The notes under the pieces: generated by a model
The model's database searches: none
Told to the model about the DNA's origin: nothing
The model's input: only the letters and a program-made list of their open reading frames with translations
Origin: Endozoicomonas sp. G2_2
GTDB lineage: Bacteria; Pseudomonadota; Gammaproteobacteria; Nevskiales; Salinisphaeraceae
Length of the DNA stretch: 64,000 nucleotides
Direction: 5' to 3'
NCBI RefSeq assembly: GCF_017744135.1
Contig: NZ_JAGHQU010000002.1
Coordinates: forward strand, 62,001-126,000
Shown: in pieces, positions 17,732 through 26,312 of the stretch
How the letters are laid out: each line of letters begins with the position of its first letter
Position numbering within the stretch: position 1 is the first letter of the stretch
Made by a program: the position numbers and the translations under genes

Positions 17732-18279
17732 TGATCATGCAACGACTTCCTGTCCTCATCGCCGTGCTCGTTCTGGCCGGCTGTGCGACCTCGCAACGCA
17801 CCAGTTTTCCGCCGCCGGAAGGGCCGGCCTCGCCCCAGCCGCCGGCGCCCGAGCGGCCGCAACCGCAGCCGGGCGATCAGGTGGGAACGCCCGCGCCGCA
17901 GACGATGCCGGCGCGTACCGCGGCCGAGGCGAGCAGCCCCGCGGTGCTGTCGCTCATGGGCCGCGCGGATACGCTGGCGCGCAACGGCAATATGGACATG
18001 TCCGCCGCGACGCTGGAACGCGCGCTCGACCTGGAACCGCGCAACCCCTTCGTGTATCAGCGACTGGCCAGCGTGAAGCTGGCCCAGGGCCAGACCGGAC
18101 AGGCCGAGGCCATGGCTCGCAAGTCCAACAGTGTCGCCGGCAACAACCCCTTCGTGCGCGCCGACAACTGGCAGATCATCGCCGAGGCGCGCCGTACCGG
18201 CGGGGATCGCAGCGGCGCGGATGAGGCGGCCGGTCGGGCCAGCGACTATCGCAGTGCCAGCCAGCAACTGATGCGATGA
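17728..18279 (+). CDS. TPR-containing outer membrane lipoprotein
   Basis: 183-residue protein beginning MMIMQRLPVLIAVLVLAGC, with a clear lipobox (LAGC). A Pro/Gln-rich linker (about 30-65) follows, then one or two tetratricopeptide-like helical repeats (LMGRADTLARNGNMDMSAATLERALDLEPRN). The start overlaps the mrcB stop by 4 bases, indicating translational coupling. That suggests a lipoprotein partner of PBP1B, by analogy with LpoB-type activators, but it is not recognisably LpoB and this role is inference. The 3' end overlaps the following helicase start by 4 bases. Confidence 0.75.
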   Translation: MMIMQRLPVLIAVLVLAGCATSQRTSFPPPEGPASPQPPAPERPQPQPGDQVGTPAPQTMPARTAAEASSPAVLSLMGRADTLARNGNMDMSAATLERALDLEPRNPFVYQRLASVKLAQGQTGQAEAMARKSNSVAGNNPFVRADNWQIIAEARRTGGDRSGADEAAGRASDYRSASQQLMR

Positions 18280-20183
18280 GCGCGGCGGCGGGCGCCGCAC
18301 TGTTCGGTGACGATGCGGCGCTGGCAGCCGCGCTGCCCGGCTATGCCGCACGCGCAGGGCAGGCCGAGATGGCGCAGGCGGTTGCGCAGGCGATCGATGC
18401 CGGCTCACGGCTCGTGGTCGAGGCCGGAACGGGCACCGGCAAGACGCTGGCCTATCTGCTGCCGGCACTCGCCTCGCGGCGCAAGATCATCGTGTCCACG
18501 GCCACGCGCTATCTGCAGAGCCAGCTTGACGACAAGGACGTGCCGCTGGCGCAGACAGTGCTGGGGGGCGACGTGCACGCGACGGTGCTCAAGGGTCGCG
18601 CCAACTATCTTTGCCTGCACCGGCTGAATCTCACCGAAGGCAGCGGCGATCTCTATCTGGCGCCGAAGATTCGCGCGGTGCGCGAGTGGGCGGCGCGCAC
18701 CCAGACCGGTGATCTGGGCGAGTTCGGCGACCTCGGGGACGGCGATGCCCTGTGGCCGCGAATCACGTCGACGACCGACAACTGTCTGGGCCAGGAATGC
18801 CCGCTTTACGAGCAGTGCTGGGTAGTGCATGCGCGCCGCGAAGCACAGGCCGCCGATCTGGTCATCGTCAATCACTACCTGCTGTTCGCCGACCTGACCC
18901 TGCGGGAGTCCGGGTTTGGCGAAGTGCTGCCCGGCGCCGACGCCATCGTGCTCGACGAAGCGCACCGGCTGCCCGATATCGCCGGGCGTTTCTTCGGCCA
19001 GGCCCTGTCGGCGCGTCAACTCAAGGATCTGGTGCGCGATGGCCTGGCCGAACTGGACACGCTCGGCGGCGACATGCCCGCGCTCAAGGCGAAGCTCAAG
19101 GACGTCGGCAACGCCGAGCGTCGGTTTTCGGATGCGCTGGGCGACGCGCCGGGCAACCGCAGCTGGGTGGAACTGGAAACGCCGGAGCGCGCGGCCGCGC
19201 GCGACGACCTCGACGCCGCGCTGACGGCGCTCAAGACGGGGCTCGACCCCGTGGCCAGCCGCAGCGATCGTCTCAAGGCACTGACTCGGCGCGCCGGAGA
19301 ACTGGCGGCGGCGCTGACCGGCGTCAGTGTCGTCGACGCCGACCGCATCAGCTGGCTGGAAAAACGCGGCAACAGCTGGATCTGGCACAGCACGCCGCTG
19401 GATGTCGCCACGCCGTTCTCGCGCGCCATCGAAGCCTATCCGGGAGCCTGGATCTTCACCTCGGCAACGCTCGCGGTCAAAAACGATCTGGATTATTTCT
19501 GTCGCCGGTTGGGGCTGGCGGATGTCGAACAGCAGGTGCTGGCCAGCCCGTTCGACTACGAGCGCAATGCCATGCTCTATGCGCCCCGCGCCATGCCGGC
19601 GCCGAACACTCCCGAGTTCGACGACGCCGTGGTCGCACAGACGCTCGCCTTGCTTGAATTCTCCGGCGGCGGGGCGTTCTTGCTGTGCACCAGCTACCGC
19701 GCGGTGGCGAAGTACGGGCAGGCGCTTCACGCCGCCGGCATCGATGTGCTCACCCAGGGCAGTGCGCCGCGTGCGACGCTGCTCGCCGATTTTCGCGACG
19801 ACGACAACGCGGTGCTCGTGGCGACCAGCAGTTTCTGGGAGGGTGTGGATGTACGCGGCCAGGCGCTGCGGCTGGTCATCATCGACCGGCTGCCGTTCGC
19901 ATCCCCGGCGGACCCGGTGCTCGCGGCGCGTTTCACCGCCATGAAGGACGCCGGGGAAAACCCGTTCATGGACTACCAGCTGCCCCAGGCCATCATCACC
20001 CTCAAGCAGGGCGTGGGCCGGCTGATTCGCGACGCCGCGGATCGCGGCCTGCTCGCGATCTGCGATCCGCGTCTGTTCACGGCCCGCTACGGCGGCGCGA
20101 TCCGTGCCAGCCTGCCGCCCATGCCGGTCACGCGCGAGCAGGCCGTAGCCTGCGAATTTCTCGGTAGTCTCGCGCCGGCATGA
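18276..20183 (+). CDS. yoaA: iron-sulfur ATP-dependent DNA helicase, YoaA/DinG family
   Basis: 635-residue superfamily 2 helicase with Walker A GTGTGKT (51-57) and DEAH at 227-230. Four cysteines (C113, C170, C175, C181) are positioned as 4Fe-4S ligands between motifs I and II. The C-terminal motor domain carries SFWEGVDVRG and QGVGRLIRD motifs. The length fits YoaA rather than DinG. YoaA works with the clamp-loader subunit HolC in tolerance of replication-blocking damage. The ATG overlaps the previous stop, and its own stop overlaps tsaB, so these genes are co-translated. Confidence 0.92.
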   Translation: MSAAAGAALFGDDAALAAALPGYAARAGQAEMAQAVAQAIDAGSRLVVEAGTGTGKTLAYLLPALASRRKIIVSTATRYLQSQLDDKDVPLAQTVLGGDVHATVLKGRANYLCLHRLNLTEGSGDLYLAPKIRAVREWAARTQTGDLGEFGDLGDGDALWPRITSTTDNCLGQECPLYEQCWVVHARREAQAADLVIVNHYLLFADLTLRESGFGEVLPGADAIVLDEAHRLPDIAGRFFGQALSARQLKDLVRDGLAELDTLGGDMPALKAKLKDVGNAERRFSDALGDAPGNRSWVELETPERAAARDDLDAALTALKTGLDPVASRSDRLKALTRRAGELAAALTGVSVVDADRISWLEKRGNSWIWHSTPLDVATPFSRAIEAYPGAWIFTSATLAVKNDLDYFCRRLGLADVEQQVLASPFDYERNAMLYAPRAMPAPNTPEFDDAVVAQTLALLEFSGGGAFLLCTSYRAVAKYGQALHAAGIDVLTQGSAPRATLLADFRDDDNAVLVATSSFWEGVDVRGQALRLVIIDRLPFASPADPVLAARFTAMKDAGENPFMDYQLPQAIITLKQGVGRLIRDAADRGLLAICDPRLFTARYGGAIRASLPPMPVTREQAVACEFLGSLAPA

Positions 20184-20878
20184 GTGGGCTGAAAATACTG
20201 GCGCTGGATGCCTCCACCGAGGCCCTGTCGGTTGCGCTCGTCGATGAAACGGGCGCGCGTGAGTTCGAGCGTTTCGAGATCGCCCCGCAGGCGCACGCCC
20301 GCCGTCTGCTGCCCCTGGCCGAGGAACTGCTCGCCAGCGCCGGCCTCGGGCTGGCCGACATGGACGGTTTCGCCTTCGGCCGCGGGCCGGGCGCGTTCAC
20401 CGGCCTGCGCATCGCGGCCGGGCTGGTCCAGGGCCTGGCTGGCGGTCTGGATCGCCCCGTGGTGCCCGTATCCACGCTGAGCGCGCTCGCCGCGCGTTGC
20501 CAGCGCGATGAAACCGTGGATTTCGTGCGCGTCGTGCAGGATGCCCGCATGGGCGAGGTCTATGTCGGCGATTTTCGCCGCGGCGACGACGGCGCACCCG
20601 AGACGTTGGGCCCGGAACGCGTGATGCGTCCGGCCGATCTGGATGCGGCCGCGGAGACCGACGACTGCATTCGCGCGGGCAATGGCTGGCCGGTGGTGGC
20701 CGAGGCACGGGCGCTCGACGCCGATGTGCTCGCGCCGCGTCACACCTGGCCTCACGCGCTCGATATCGCCCGGCTGGCCAGCCCGCTGCTTGCGCGCGGC
20801 GCGGGCGTGGCTGCGGCCCAGGCGTTGCCGGTCTATGTGCGTGACGATGTCGCGCGCAAGCCGGGCGGCGCGCGCTGA
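20180..20878 (+). CDS. tsaB: tRNA threonylcarbamoyladenosine biosynthesis protein TsaB
   Basis: 232-residue ASKHA-fold protein. The N terminus [15 protein letters not shown] and the [12 protein letters not shown] motif are diagnostic of TsaB (YeaZ). It forms the TsaBDE complex that makes t6A37 on ANN-decoding tRNAs and is normally essential. It sits directly after yoaA with a 4-base overlap, the same order seen in many gammaproteobacteria. Confidence 0.95.
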   Translation: MSGLKILALDASTEALSVALVDETGAREFERFEIAPQAHARRLLPLAEELLASAGLGLADMDGFAFGRGPGAFTGLRIAAGLVQGLAGGLDRPVVPVSTLSALAARCQRDETVDFVRVVQDARMGEVYVGDFRRGDDGAPETLGPERVMRPADLDAAAETDDCIRAGNGWPVVAEARALDADVLAPRHTWPHALDIARLASPLLARGAGVAAAQALPVYVRDDVARKPGGAR

Positions 20879-20912
20879 ACGTCTTCAAACAACAAACACA
20901 GGAGATCGCACC

Positions 20913-21440
20913 ATGCTCTATCGACTGGACGACATCGAACCGACAACCCCCGAAGCCGGGCAGTTCTTCGTGGCCGACAACGCGACCGTCATCGGCCGCG
21001 TCACGCTGGCCGTTGACGCCAGCATCTGGTTCAACGCGGTGCTGCGTGGCGATCAGGAAGAGATCGCGATCGGCGAGGGCAGCAACGTCCAGGAAGGCTG
21101 CGTGATGCATACCGATCCGGGGTTTCCGCTGACCGTGGGCGCTGGCTGCACTATCGGCCATCAGGCGATGCTTCACGGCTGCACGATCGGCGACAACAGC
21201 CTTGTCGGCATCAAGGCCACCGTGCTCAACGGCGCGAAGATCGGGCGCAACTGCCTTATCGGCGCGGGCGCGCTGGTGCCGGAGGGCAAGGAGATCCCCG
21301 ACAACAGCATGGTGATCGGCGTGCCCGGCCGCGTGAAGCGTGAACTCAGCGATGCCGACGCCGACAAGCTGCGCCACGGCGCGGCGCACTACGTCGAGAA
21401 CTACAAGCGCTTTCTGGCCGGGCTGACGCCGCTCGGCTGA
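20913..21440 (+). CDS. gamma-class carbonic anhydrase-like protein (YrdA/CaiE type)
   Basis: 175-residue left-handed beta-helix protein with hexapeptide repeats ([30 protein letters not shown]). The three zinc histidines are in place: H66 (VMHTD), H83 (IGHQ) and H88 (LHGC). The family includes the gamma carbonic anhydrases, though many bacterial YrdA-like members show little activity. The ATG at 20913 is used because AGGAGAT lies just before it; longer upstream readings in this frame run through tsaB. It follows tsaB by 34 bases and could be the last gene of that operon. Confidence 0.9.
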   Translation: MLYRLDDIEPTTPEAGQFFVADNATVIGRVTLAVDASIWFNAVLRGDQEEIAIGEGSNVQEGCVMHTDPGFPLTVGAGCTIGHQAMLHGCTIGDNSLVGIKATVLNGAKIGRNCLIGAGALVPEGKEIPDNSMVIGVPGRVKRELSDADADKLRHGAAHYVENYKRFLAGLTPLG

Positions 21441-21472
21441 TCCATGCGAGCAGGGCGCCGATCACGAACGGA

Positions 21473-22291
21473 TCAGGCGCCGGGCGTGGCCGCGAGATAG
21501 ATATCGAAACGGATCGCCTTGCCCTCGACCGTGCGATCGGGCGAGGCGAGCGGAGCGCTACGCGCGTGCTGCTTGACCACGACCTGCCGGGCCGCGCGAC
21601 GGCGGGCGTGCGCCAGCAGATCGGCCACATCGCTGTCGCCGCCGACGAGTTCACTCAGCCAGGCGAGCGCCTTCTGCGGCCGGGCCTTGCGCCGCGTGGA
21701 TTCGAACATCGGATCGATATAGATCACGTCCGCGGCGGGGGTGGCGTCGGCGTCGGCAAGGTATCGAATGGCGTCGGCGCGGTGGTTGGCGTGCCAGTAT
21801 TCGAGCCACACGGGCGGTGGCTCGGCGGCTGCGGCGCGTTCGCGGGCGTCCGCGACCAGTGCGAACAGCACCGGGTGCCGCTCGAGCGTCGTTACACGAC
21901 AGCCGAGCGCGGCGAGCGTGGCCGCGTCGCGGCCCAGACCACAGGTGGTATCCAGCACGCTACTGTCGGGGTGACGTCGTAGCCCGATGGCCTTTGCGAG
22001 TGGCGACTTGCGGCCGCCCGCGGCGCGCCGTTCGACGCCGCCGTCGCGCAGATCCAGACACAGCCCCTGGTCGTTGGGCCCGGCCTGGGCGTGGCGTAGC
22101 GTCAGACCGCCCGTCTCGTATTGCAGGTAGAAACCATCAGCGGGCGCCTGCGCCACGCGCGCGAAGTCGGCGACCACGACAGGCAACGCCGTCGTGTCGT
22201 GCTCCGGGGTGACAAGCGGCGGCAGGGCGCGTGTGTCCATCGGCGAGTCGAACCGTCCTGTCATGATAGTGAGAATGTCCGCGAGGCGCAT
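21473..22291 (-). CDS. rsmJ: 16S rRNA (guanine-1516-N2)-methyltransferase RsmJ
   Basis: SAM-dependent methyltransferase of up to 272 residues. The motif I region is VLDTTCGLGRDAATLAALGCRVTTLERHP, and the catalytic-type motif is DVIYIDPMFE, both as in RsmJ (YhiQ). Upstream, GGRKSPLAKAIGLRR matches the family's GG-rich basic segment. It methylates 16S rRNA. The N terminus is uncertain: ATGs at 22291, 22264 and 22240 are all possible and none has a strong ribosome site. It is convergent with the gamma carbonic anhydrase gene. Confidence 0.88.
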   Translation of the reverse strand: MRLADILTIMTGRFDSPMDTRALPPLVTPEHDTTALPVVVADFARVAQAPADGFYLQYETGGLTLRHAQAGPNDQGLCLDLRDGGVERRAAGGRKSPLAKAIGLRRHPDSSVLDTTCGLGRDAATLAALGCRVTTLERHPVLFALVADARERAAAAEPPPVWLEYWHANHRADAIRYLADADATPAADVIYIDPMFESTRRKARPQKALAWLSELVGGDSDVADLLAHARRRAARQVVVKQHARSAPLASPDRTVEGKAIRFDIYLAATPGA

Positions 22292-22377
22292 GTTCCAGGT
22301 GACCGAGGCGTGGCCAGTTTGGCCAGTGCGGTCACGCCTGCATTATAGTGACGGCCCTGCAATCGAGGATCCTCACT

Positions 22378-23328
22378 ATGGCCGATAACGCCGCCCGGAC
22401 GACATCCGGCAATGCCCTGGAAGCCCTTCGCGAGCGCACCATCGTGGTGGCCGACAGCGGTGACTTCGAAACCATCCGCGCCTATCGGCCGACTGATGCC
22501 ACCACCAATCCGAGCCTCGTGTTGCAGGCGGCGGGCGACGCGCGCTATCGGCATCTCATCGACGAGGCCATGGCGGCGACGCCCACAGCCGGCCTCACGC
22601 GGGTCGAACGGCTGATGACGCTTTTCGGGCGTGAACTGACCCAGGTCGTGCCGCGCTATGTCTCCACGGAAGTGGACGCCCGCCTGTCCTTCGATACCGA
22701 TGCCACCATTCGCAAGGCGCGCGCGCTGATCGCGGATTATGCGGCGCTCGGCGTGTCGGCGGACCGCATCCTGATCAAGATCGCCAGCACCTGGGCGGGT
22801 ATTCGGGCAGCCAGCGTACTGGAAGCCGAAGGCATTGCCTGCAACATGACGCTGATCTTCTCGCTTGCCCAGGCCCAGGCCTGTTTCGAGGCCGGCGTGA
22901 CGCTGATTTCGCCGTTTGTCGGCCGGATCACCGACTGGCACAAGAAGGCCGAAGGCGTGGATCACTACGCGCCGCAGGATGACCCCGGCGTGCGCAGCGT
23001 GCAGCGCATCAATGCCTACGCCAAGACCCACGGTTATCCGACACAGGTGATGGCGGCGAGCTTTCGCAATCGGGATCAGATCCTCGCGCTGGCCGGCGCG
23101 GACCTCATGACCATTTCGCCGGCTCTTCTGGAAGAACTCAGAGGCATGGACGCGGCCAACGCGCCCGGCATGTCGACGCAACCCAGCGAAGTAGCGCGCG
23201 TCATGCTCGACCGCGCGGCCTTCGATTGGGCCCTCAATGCGGACGCGATGGCCACCGAAAAACTGGCCGAAGGGATACGCCGCTTCGCCGACGATCAGGC
23301 CGCGCTCGAGTCGCGAATGGCGGGTTGA
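22378..23328 (+). CDS. tal: transaldolase
   Basis: 316-residue TalB-type transaldolase. The Schiff-base lysine K134 is in RILIKIASTWAG, and the signature TDATTNPSL is at 39-47. It transfers a dihydroxyacetone unit in the non-oxidative pentose phosphate pathway in the cytosol. The ATG at 22378 is preferred over the upstream in-frame start at 22348 because it matches the family N terminus. It is divergent from rsmJ. Confidence 0.95.
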   Translation: MADNAARTTSGNALEALRERTIVVADSGDFETIRAYRPTDATTNPSLVLQAAGDARYRHLIDEAMAATPTAGLTRVERLMTLFGRELTQVVPRYVSTEVDARLSFDTDATIRKARALIADYAALGVSADRILIKIASTWAGIRAASVLEAEGIACNMTLIFSLAQAQACFEAGVTLISPFVGRITDWHKKAEGVDHYAPQDDPGVRSVQRINAYAKTHGYPTQVMAASFRNRDQILALAGADLMTISPALLEELRGMDAANAPGMSTQPSEVARVMLDRAAFDWALNADAMATEKLAEGIRRFADDQAALESRMAG

Positions 23329-23346
23329 GCGGGCGGCGTCGCGGCG

Positions 23347-23607
23347 TCAGCCCTCGAGATAATCGAGGACCGACTGATAGCCGCCTTCCGTGAGCAGGAT
23401 GGCGTTGACCGTGGTTTCGTAAATGCGGCCGGCGCTGCGCAGTTGTTCGATCTCGCGGCTGTCCTGGCTCGCACTGAGATAATAGAAGTCGCGACCTTCG
23501 TCGAAACTGTCCTTGAGCTGCTTGAACGCCAGGAAGGCGGTGCCTTTCTTCGCACCGCGTGCCTGATCGATTTCCTTCAGACTCCAGGTCTTTTCCGTCT
23601 TGGCCAT
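23347..23607 (-). CDS. small conserved-looking protein of unknown function
   Basis: 86-residue protein without signal peptide or membrane segment. It begins MAKTEKTWSLKEIDQARG, continues with a basic stretch (AKKGTAFLAFKQLKDSF) and ends in YQSVLDYLEG. The N-terminal half resembles a small helix-turn-helix or Rha/antirepressor-like DNA-binding fold, but I cannot name the family. Codon use looks like that of its neighbours, and it stands alone and convergent with tal. It is accepted as a gene because the protein is compositionally normal. Confidence 0.65.
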   Translation of the reverse strand: MAKTEKTWSLKEIDQARGAKKGTAFLAFKQLKDSFDEGRDFYYLSASQDSREIEQLRSAGRIYETTVNAILLTEGGYQSVLDYLEG

Positions 23608-23760
23608 GCAACGCTCTCGGCTTGAGTTGGCGTCAAGCTAGCAGGCGCCCCCAGACGGGTCAACGACCGCTGCATGACGCCGCCATGCGTTGTTTCACGG
23701 CACTCGATTTTCGTAATCTAGGGGCGTCAAGCGGCATCTACACAACCAGCAGGTACCCGG

Positions 23761-24108
23761 ATGAAAGTCAACGAACTGGTCGCGCAGTGGCAGGCGAACG
23801 CGGGCGAGACCCGTACCGATGAAACCTACGAGATTCGGCTTCCCCTCTACGATGCGGCCAAGGTCGCGGCATTGTGTGACCTGTTCCCGGGGCTGACCCA
23901 GGAACGCATTCTTACCGATCTGCTGGCCGCCGCTCTGGACGAGCTGGCGAGTTCCTTCAGCTACGAGCCCGGCAGCGAGATTGCCGCGTACGACGAGGAA
24001 GGCGACCCCATGTATGCCGACGATGGCCTGACGCCGCGCTTCCAGGCGCTGGCCAAGGAATACGCCGAGAAGCTCAAGGCCGGCCAGACCATCGATTCGA
24101 ACGGCTAG
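23761..24108 (+). CDS. conserved hypothetical protein (sometimes labelled type 1 pili tip component)
   Basis: 115-residue acidic soluble protein. The core EIRLPLYDAAKVAALCDLFPGLTQERILTDLLAAALDELASSFSYEPG, followed by DEEGDPMYADDGLTPRF, matches a small protein family common in Pseudomonas and relatives. That family has carried the misleading label pili tip component. It has no signal peptide and no pilin features; the first half looks like a ribbon-helix-helix-type segment. It starts a short operon with the Nudix and PPK2 genes (gaps of 4 bases each). Function unknown. Confidence 0.75.
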   Translation: MKVNELVAQWQANAGETRTDETYEIRLPLYDAAKVAALCDLFPGLTQERILTDLLAAALDELASSFSYEPGSEIAAYDEEGDPMYADDGLTPRFQALAKEYAEKLKAGQTIDSNG

Positions 24109-24112
24109 CGCG

Positions 24113-24778
24113 TTGCAGCGATCAGACGATCAGCCGGGCCGCGACTGGCGGCGCCGGCTCGAACACGCGCTGCGCATACCGCTGCCGGCCGGTTTCGGCG
24201 CGCCCGGCGAGAATCGACCCGTCGAGGATCACGGCATCGCCGCCCGCCGTGCCGGCGTGCTCATTCCGGTGGTTGGCGCTGCAGAGCCCTATGTGTACTT
24301 CACCGAGCGCAGCGCGTCGCTGCGCCACCACCCCGGGCAGATCAGCTTTCCGGGCGGGAGTGTGGAAGCGCGCGACGCGGGCCCGCAGGCCGCGGCGCTG
24401 CGCGAGGCGCAGGAGGAAATCGATCTGGATCCCGCGCACGTGCAGATTCTCGGCGAGCTGCCCGAGTATCGGACGGTCACCGGCTTCGTGGTCAGCCCGT
24501 TCGTGGGCTGGGTCGACCCGGGCGCGCGCGTCGCCCCCGACGATGCCGAGGTCGCGCGGCTTTTCGCCGTGCCGTTGGCGCATATCGTGGATCTCGACAA
24601 CTATCACCGCTACGAAATCGAGCGAAACAGCCGGCATTATGAAGTGCAGGCGCTGGACTATGCCGGCGACCATATCTGGGGCGCGACAGCCGGCATGATG
24701 CTCGGGCTCGTGCAGCGGCTCGCCCATGCCGAAGGCCGGATGGCGACCGCCGCCGGCACGACCTGCGGCGCGGACTGA
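24113..24778 (+). CDS. Nudix hydrolase, coenzyme A pyrophosphatase type
   Basis: 221-residue Nudix protein. The box is GGSVEARDAGPQAAALREAQEEIDL, in which the REAQEE core supplies the metal ligands. It is preceded by the ISFPGG element typical of CoA diphosphatases (NudL/YeaB). The likely reaction is CoA or acyl-CoA to phosphopantetheine plus 3',5'-ADP. It starts at TTG 24113, four bases after the preceding stop; no ATG fits in frame before the conserved core. A PPK2 gene follows after 4 bases. Confidence 0.88.
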   Translation: MQRSDDQPGRDWRRRLEHALRIPLPAGFGAPGENRPVEDHGIAARRAGVLIPVVGAAEPYVYFTERSASLRHHPGQISFPGGSVEARDAGPQAAALREAQEEIDLDPAHVQILGELPEYRTVTGFVVSPFVGWVDPGARVAPDDAEVARLFAVPLAHIVDLDNYHRYEIERNSRHYEVQALDYAGDHIWGATAGMMLGLVQRLAHAEGRMATAAGTTCGAD

Positions 24779-24782
24779 GACT

Positions 24783-25529
24783 ATGGCCGGGCGCAAGCAG
24801 GCCAAGCGCGAAGTCGAGGCGCTACAGACCGAATTGCAGCGTCTGCAGCTGGCCTACGCGCGCCAGGGCCGCAGCGCGGTGGTGGTTCTGGAGGGCTGGG
24901 ATGCAGCCGGCAAGGGCGGACTGATCCGTCGCATCGGTTGGGTGCTGGACCCGCGCACGCTCTCGGTCTGGCAGATTGGCGCGCCGGACGCCGTCGAACG
25001 TCGTCAGCACTGGCTGCAGCGTTTCTGGGCTCGTATCCCGCCTGCGGGCGAGATCGCAATATTCGATCGCAGCTGGTACGGGCGGGTACTCGTCGAGCGG
25101 GTCGAGGGTTTTGCCAGCGCGCAGACATGGCACCGCGCGTACGACGAAATCAACGGCTTCGAGCAGACCCTCGTCGACGACGGCATTCGGGTGGTGAAAC
25201 TGTTTCTGGATATCGACAGCGCGACCCAGCTAGAACGCTTCGTGGCGCGTTACGAGAATCCGGCAAAGCGCTGGAAGCTGACCGCCGAGGACATCCGCAA
25301 TCGCGGCCGCTGGGGCGCCTACGAGAGCGCCTATGCAGACATGTTCGCGCGCTGCTCGACGCGCGTCGCGCCTTGGCATCGTATCGACGCGAACGACAAG
25401 CGACGCGCACGTGTCGAGGCCCTGCGCGTGATCGTCGATACGCTGGGCGCCGGTGTCGACACGGCACTGCCCGCGCCGGATACCGCGGTCGAGACCTTCA
25501 TGGACGCATTGGGGCCAGGCGGGCGCTAG
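24783..25529 (+). CDS. ppk2: polyphosphate kinase 2 family protein
   Basis: 248-residue P-loop kinase with the PPK2 signatures: Walker A EGWDAAGKGG (residues 37-46), Walker B FDRSWYGR (94-101) and a lid with basic residues (RWKLTAEDIRNRGRW). It uses polyphosphate to phosphorylate nucleoside mono- or diphosphates. One PPK2 domain and this length fit class I or III, and the nucleotide preference cannot be settled by eye. ATG 24783 is chosen because MAGRKQAKREVEAL starts the natural helix; an earlier in-frame ATG at 24726 would overlap the Nudix gene. Its link to phosphate storage is notable near a Pho island. Confidence 0.88.
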   Translation: MAGRKQAKREVEALQTELQRLQLAYARQGRSAVVVLEGWDAAGKGGLIRRIGWVLDPRTLSVWQIGAPDAVERRQHWLQRFWARIPPAGEIAIFDRSWYGRVLVERVEGFASAQTWHRAYDEINGFEQTLVDDGIRVVKLFLDIDSATQLERFVARYENPAKRWKLTAEDIRNRGRWGAYESAYADMFARCSTRVAPWHRIDANDKRRARVEALRVIVDTLGAGVDTALPAPDTAVETFMDALGPGGR

Positions 25530-25533
25530 GGCA

Positions 25534-26310
25534 TCATCCGTCGCGGTCGGTGCCCTTGGCCTGGCGGGCGACGTCCATGAGCGGCTCGATCAGGTCCATC
25601 GGCAGCGGGAACACGATGGTCGAGTTGTTCTCCCCGGCAATGTCCACGAGTGTTTGCAGATAGCGCAGCTGCAGGGCCTGGGGCTCGCGCGCGAGCTGTT
25701 CGGCTGCGCCACGCAGATTCTCTGCTGCTTGCATTTCGCCCTCGGCGTTGATGACCTTGGCGCGCCGTGCGCGTTCGGCCTCGGCCTGGCGCGCGATGGC
25801 GCGCGTCATGCTCTCGTCCAGATCGACCTGTTTGATCTCGACATTGGCGACCTTCAGGCCCCAGGCATCGGTATGCCGATCGAGAATTTCCTGGATATCG
25901 GCATTGAGCTTGTCGCGTTCGGCGAGCATCTCGTCGAGCTCGTGCTTGCCGAGCACGCTGCGCAGGGTGGTCTGGGCCAGCTGGCTGACCGCATCGTAGA
26001 AGTGCTCGACCTCCACGATCGCCTTGTCGGCATTGATTACGCGGAAGTACACCACCGCGTTCACCCGTACCGACACGTTGTCGCGCGATATCACGTCCTG
26101 CGGCGGCACGTCGAGTACCACCACGCGCATGTCGACCTTCACCATCTTCTGAATGATGGGGATCACCAGGAACAGGCCGGGGCCCTTCACGCCGGTCATG
26201 CGGCCGAGGGTGAACATCACGCCGCGCTCGTATTCCGGCAGGATCTTGATCGACGCGAAGATCAGGAGCGCCAGAAGGACGATGATGGCGAAGCCGAAAT
26301 TGATGAACAT
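25534..26310 (-). CDS. slipin (stomatin/prohibitin SPFH family) protein
   Basis: 258-residue membrane protein with an N-terminal hydrophobic helix (about residues 5-20), then the SPFH domain ([36 protein letters not shown]). A long helical tail rich in Glu/Arg/Ala follows ([26 protein letters not shown]). It forms oligomeric membrane microdomain scaffolds. It is directly downstream of an NfeD-type protease (2-base gap), the standard partnership in which NfeD cleaves or complexes with its slipin. Confidence 0.93.
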   Translation of the reverse strand: MFINFGFAIIVLLALLIFASIKILPEYERGVMFTLGRMTGVKGPGLFLVIPIIQKMVKVDMRVVVLDVPPQDVISRDNVSVRVNAVVYFRVINADKAIVEVEHFYDAVSQLAQTTLRSVLGKHELDEMLAERDKLNADIQEILDRHTDAWGLKVANVEIKQVDLDESMTRAIARQAEAERARRAKVINAEGEMQAAENLRGAAEQLAREPQALQLRYLQTLVDIAGENNSTIVFPLPMDLIEPLMDVARQAKGTDRDG

Positions 26311-26312
26311 GA

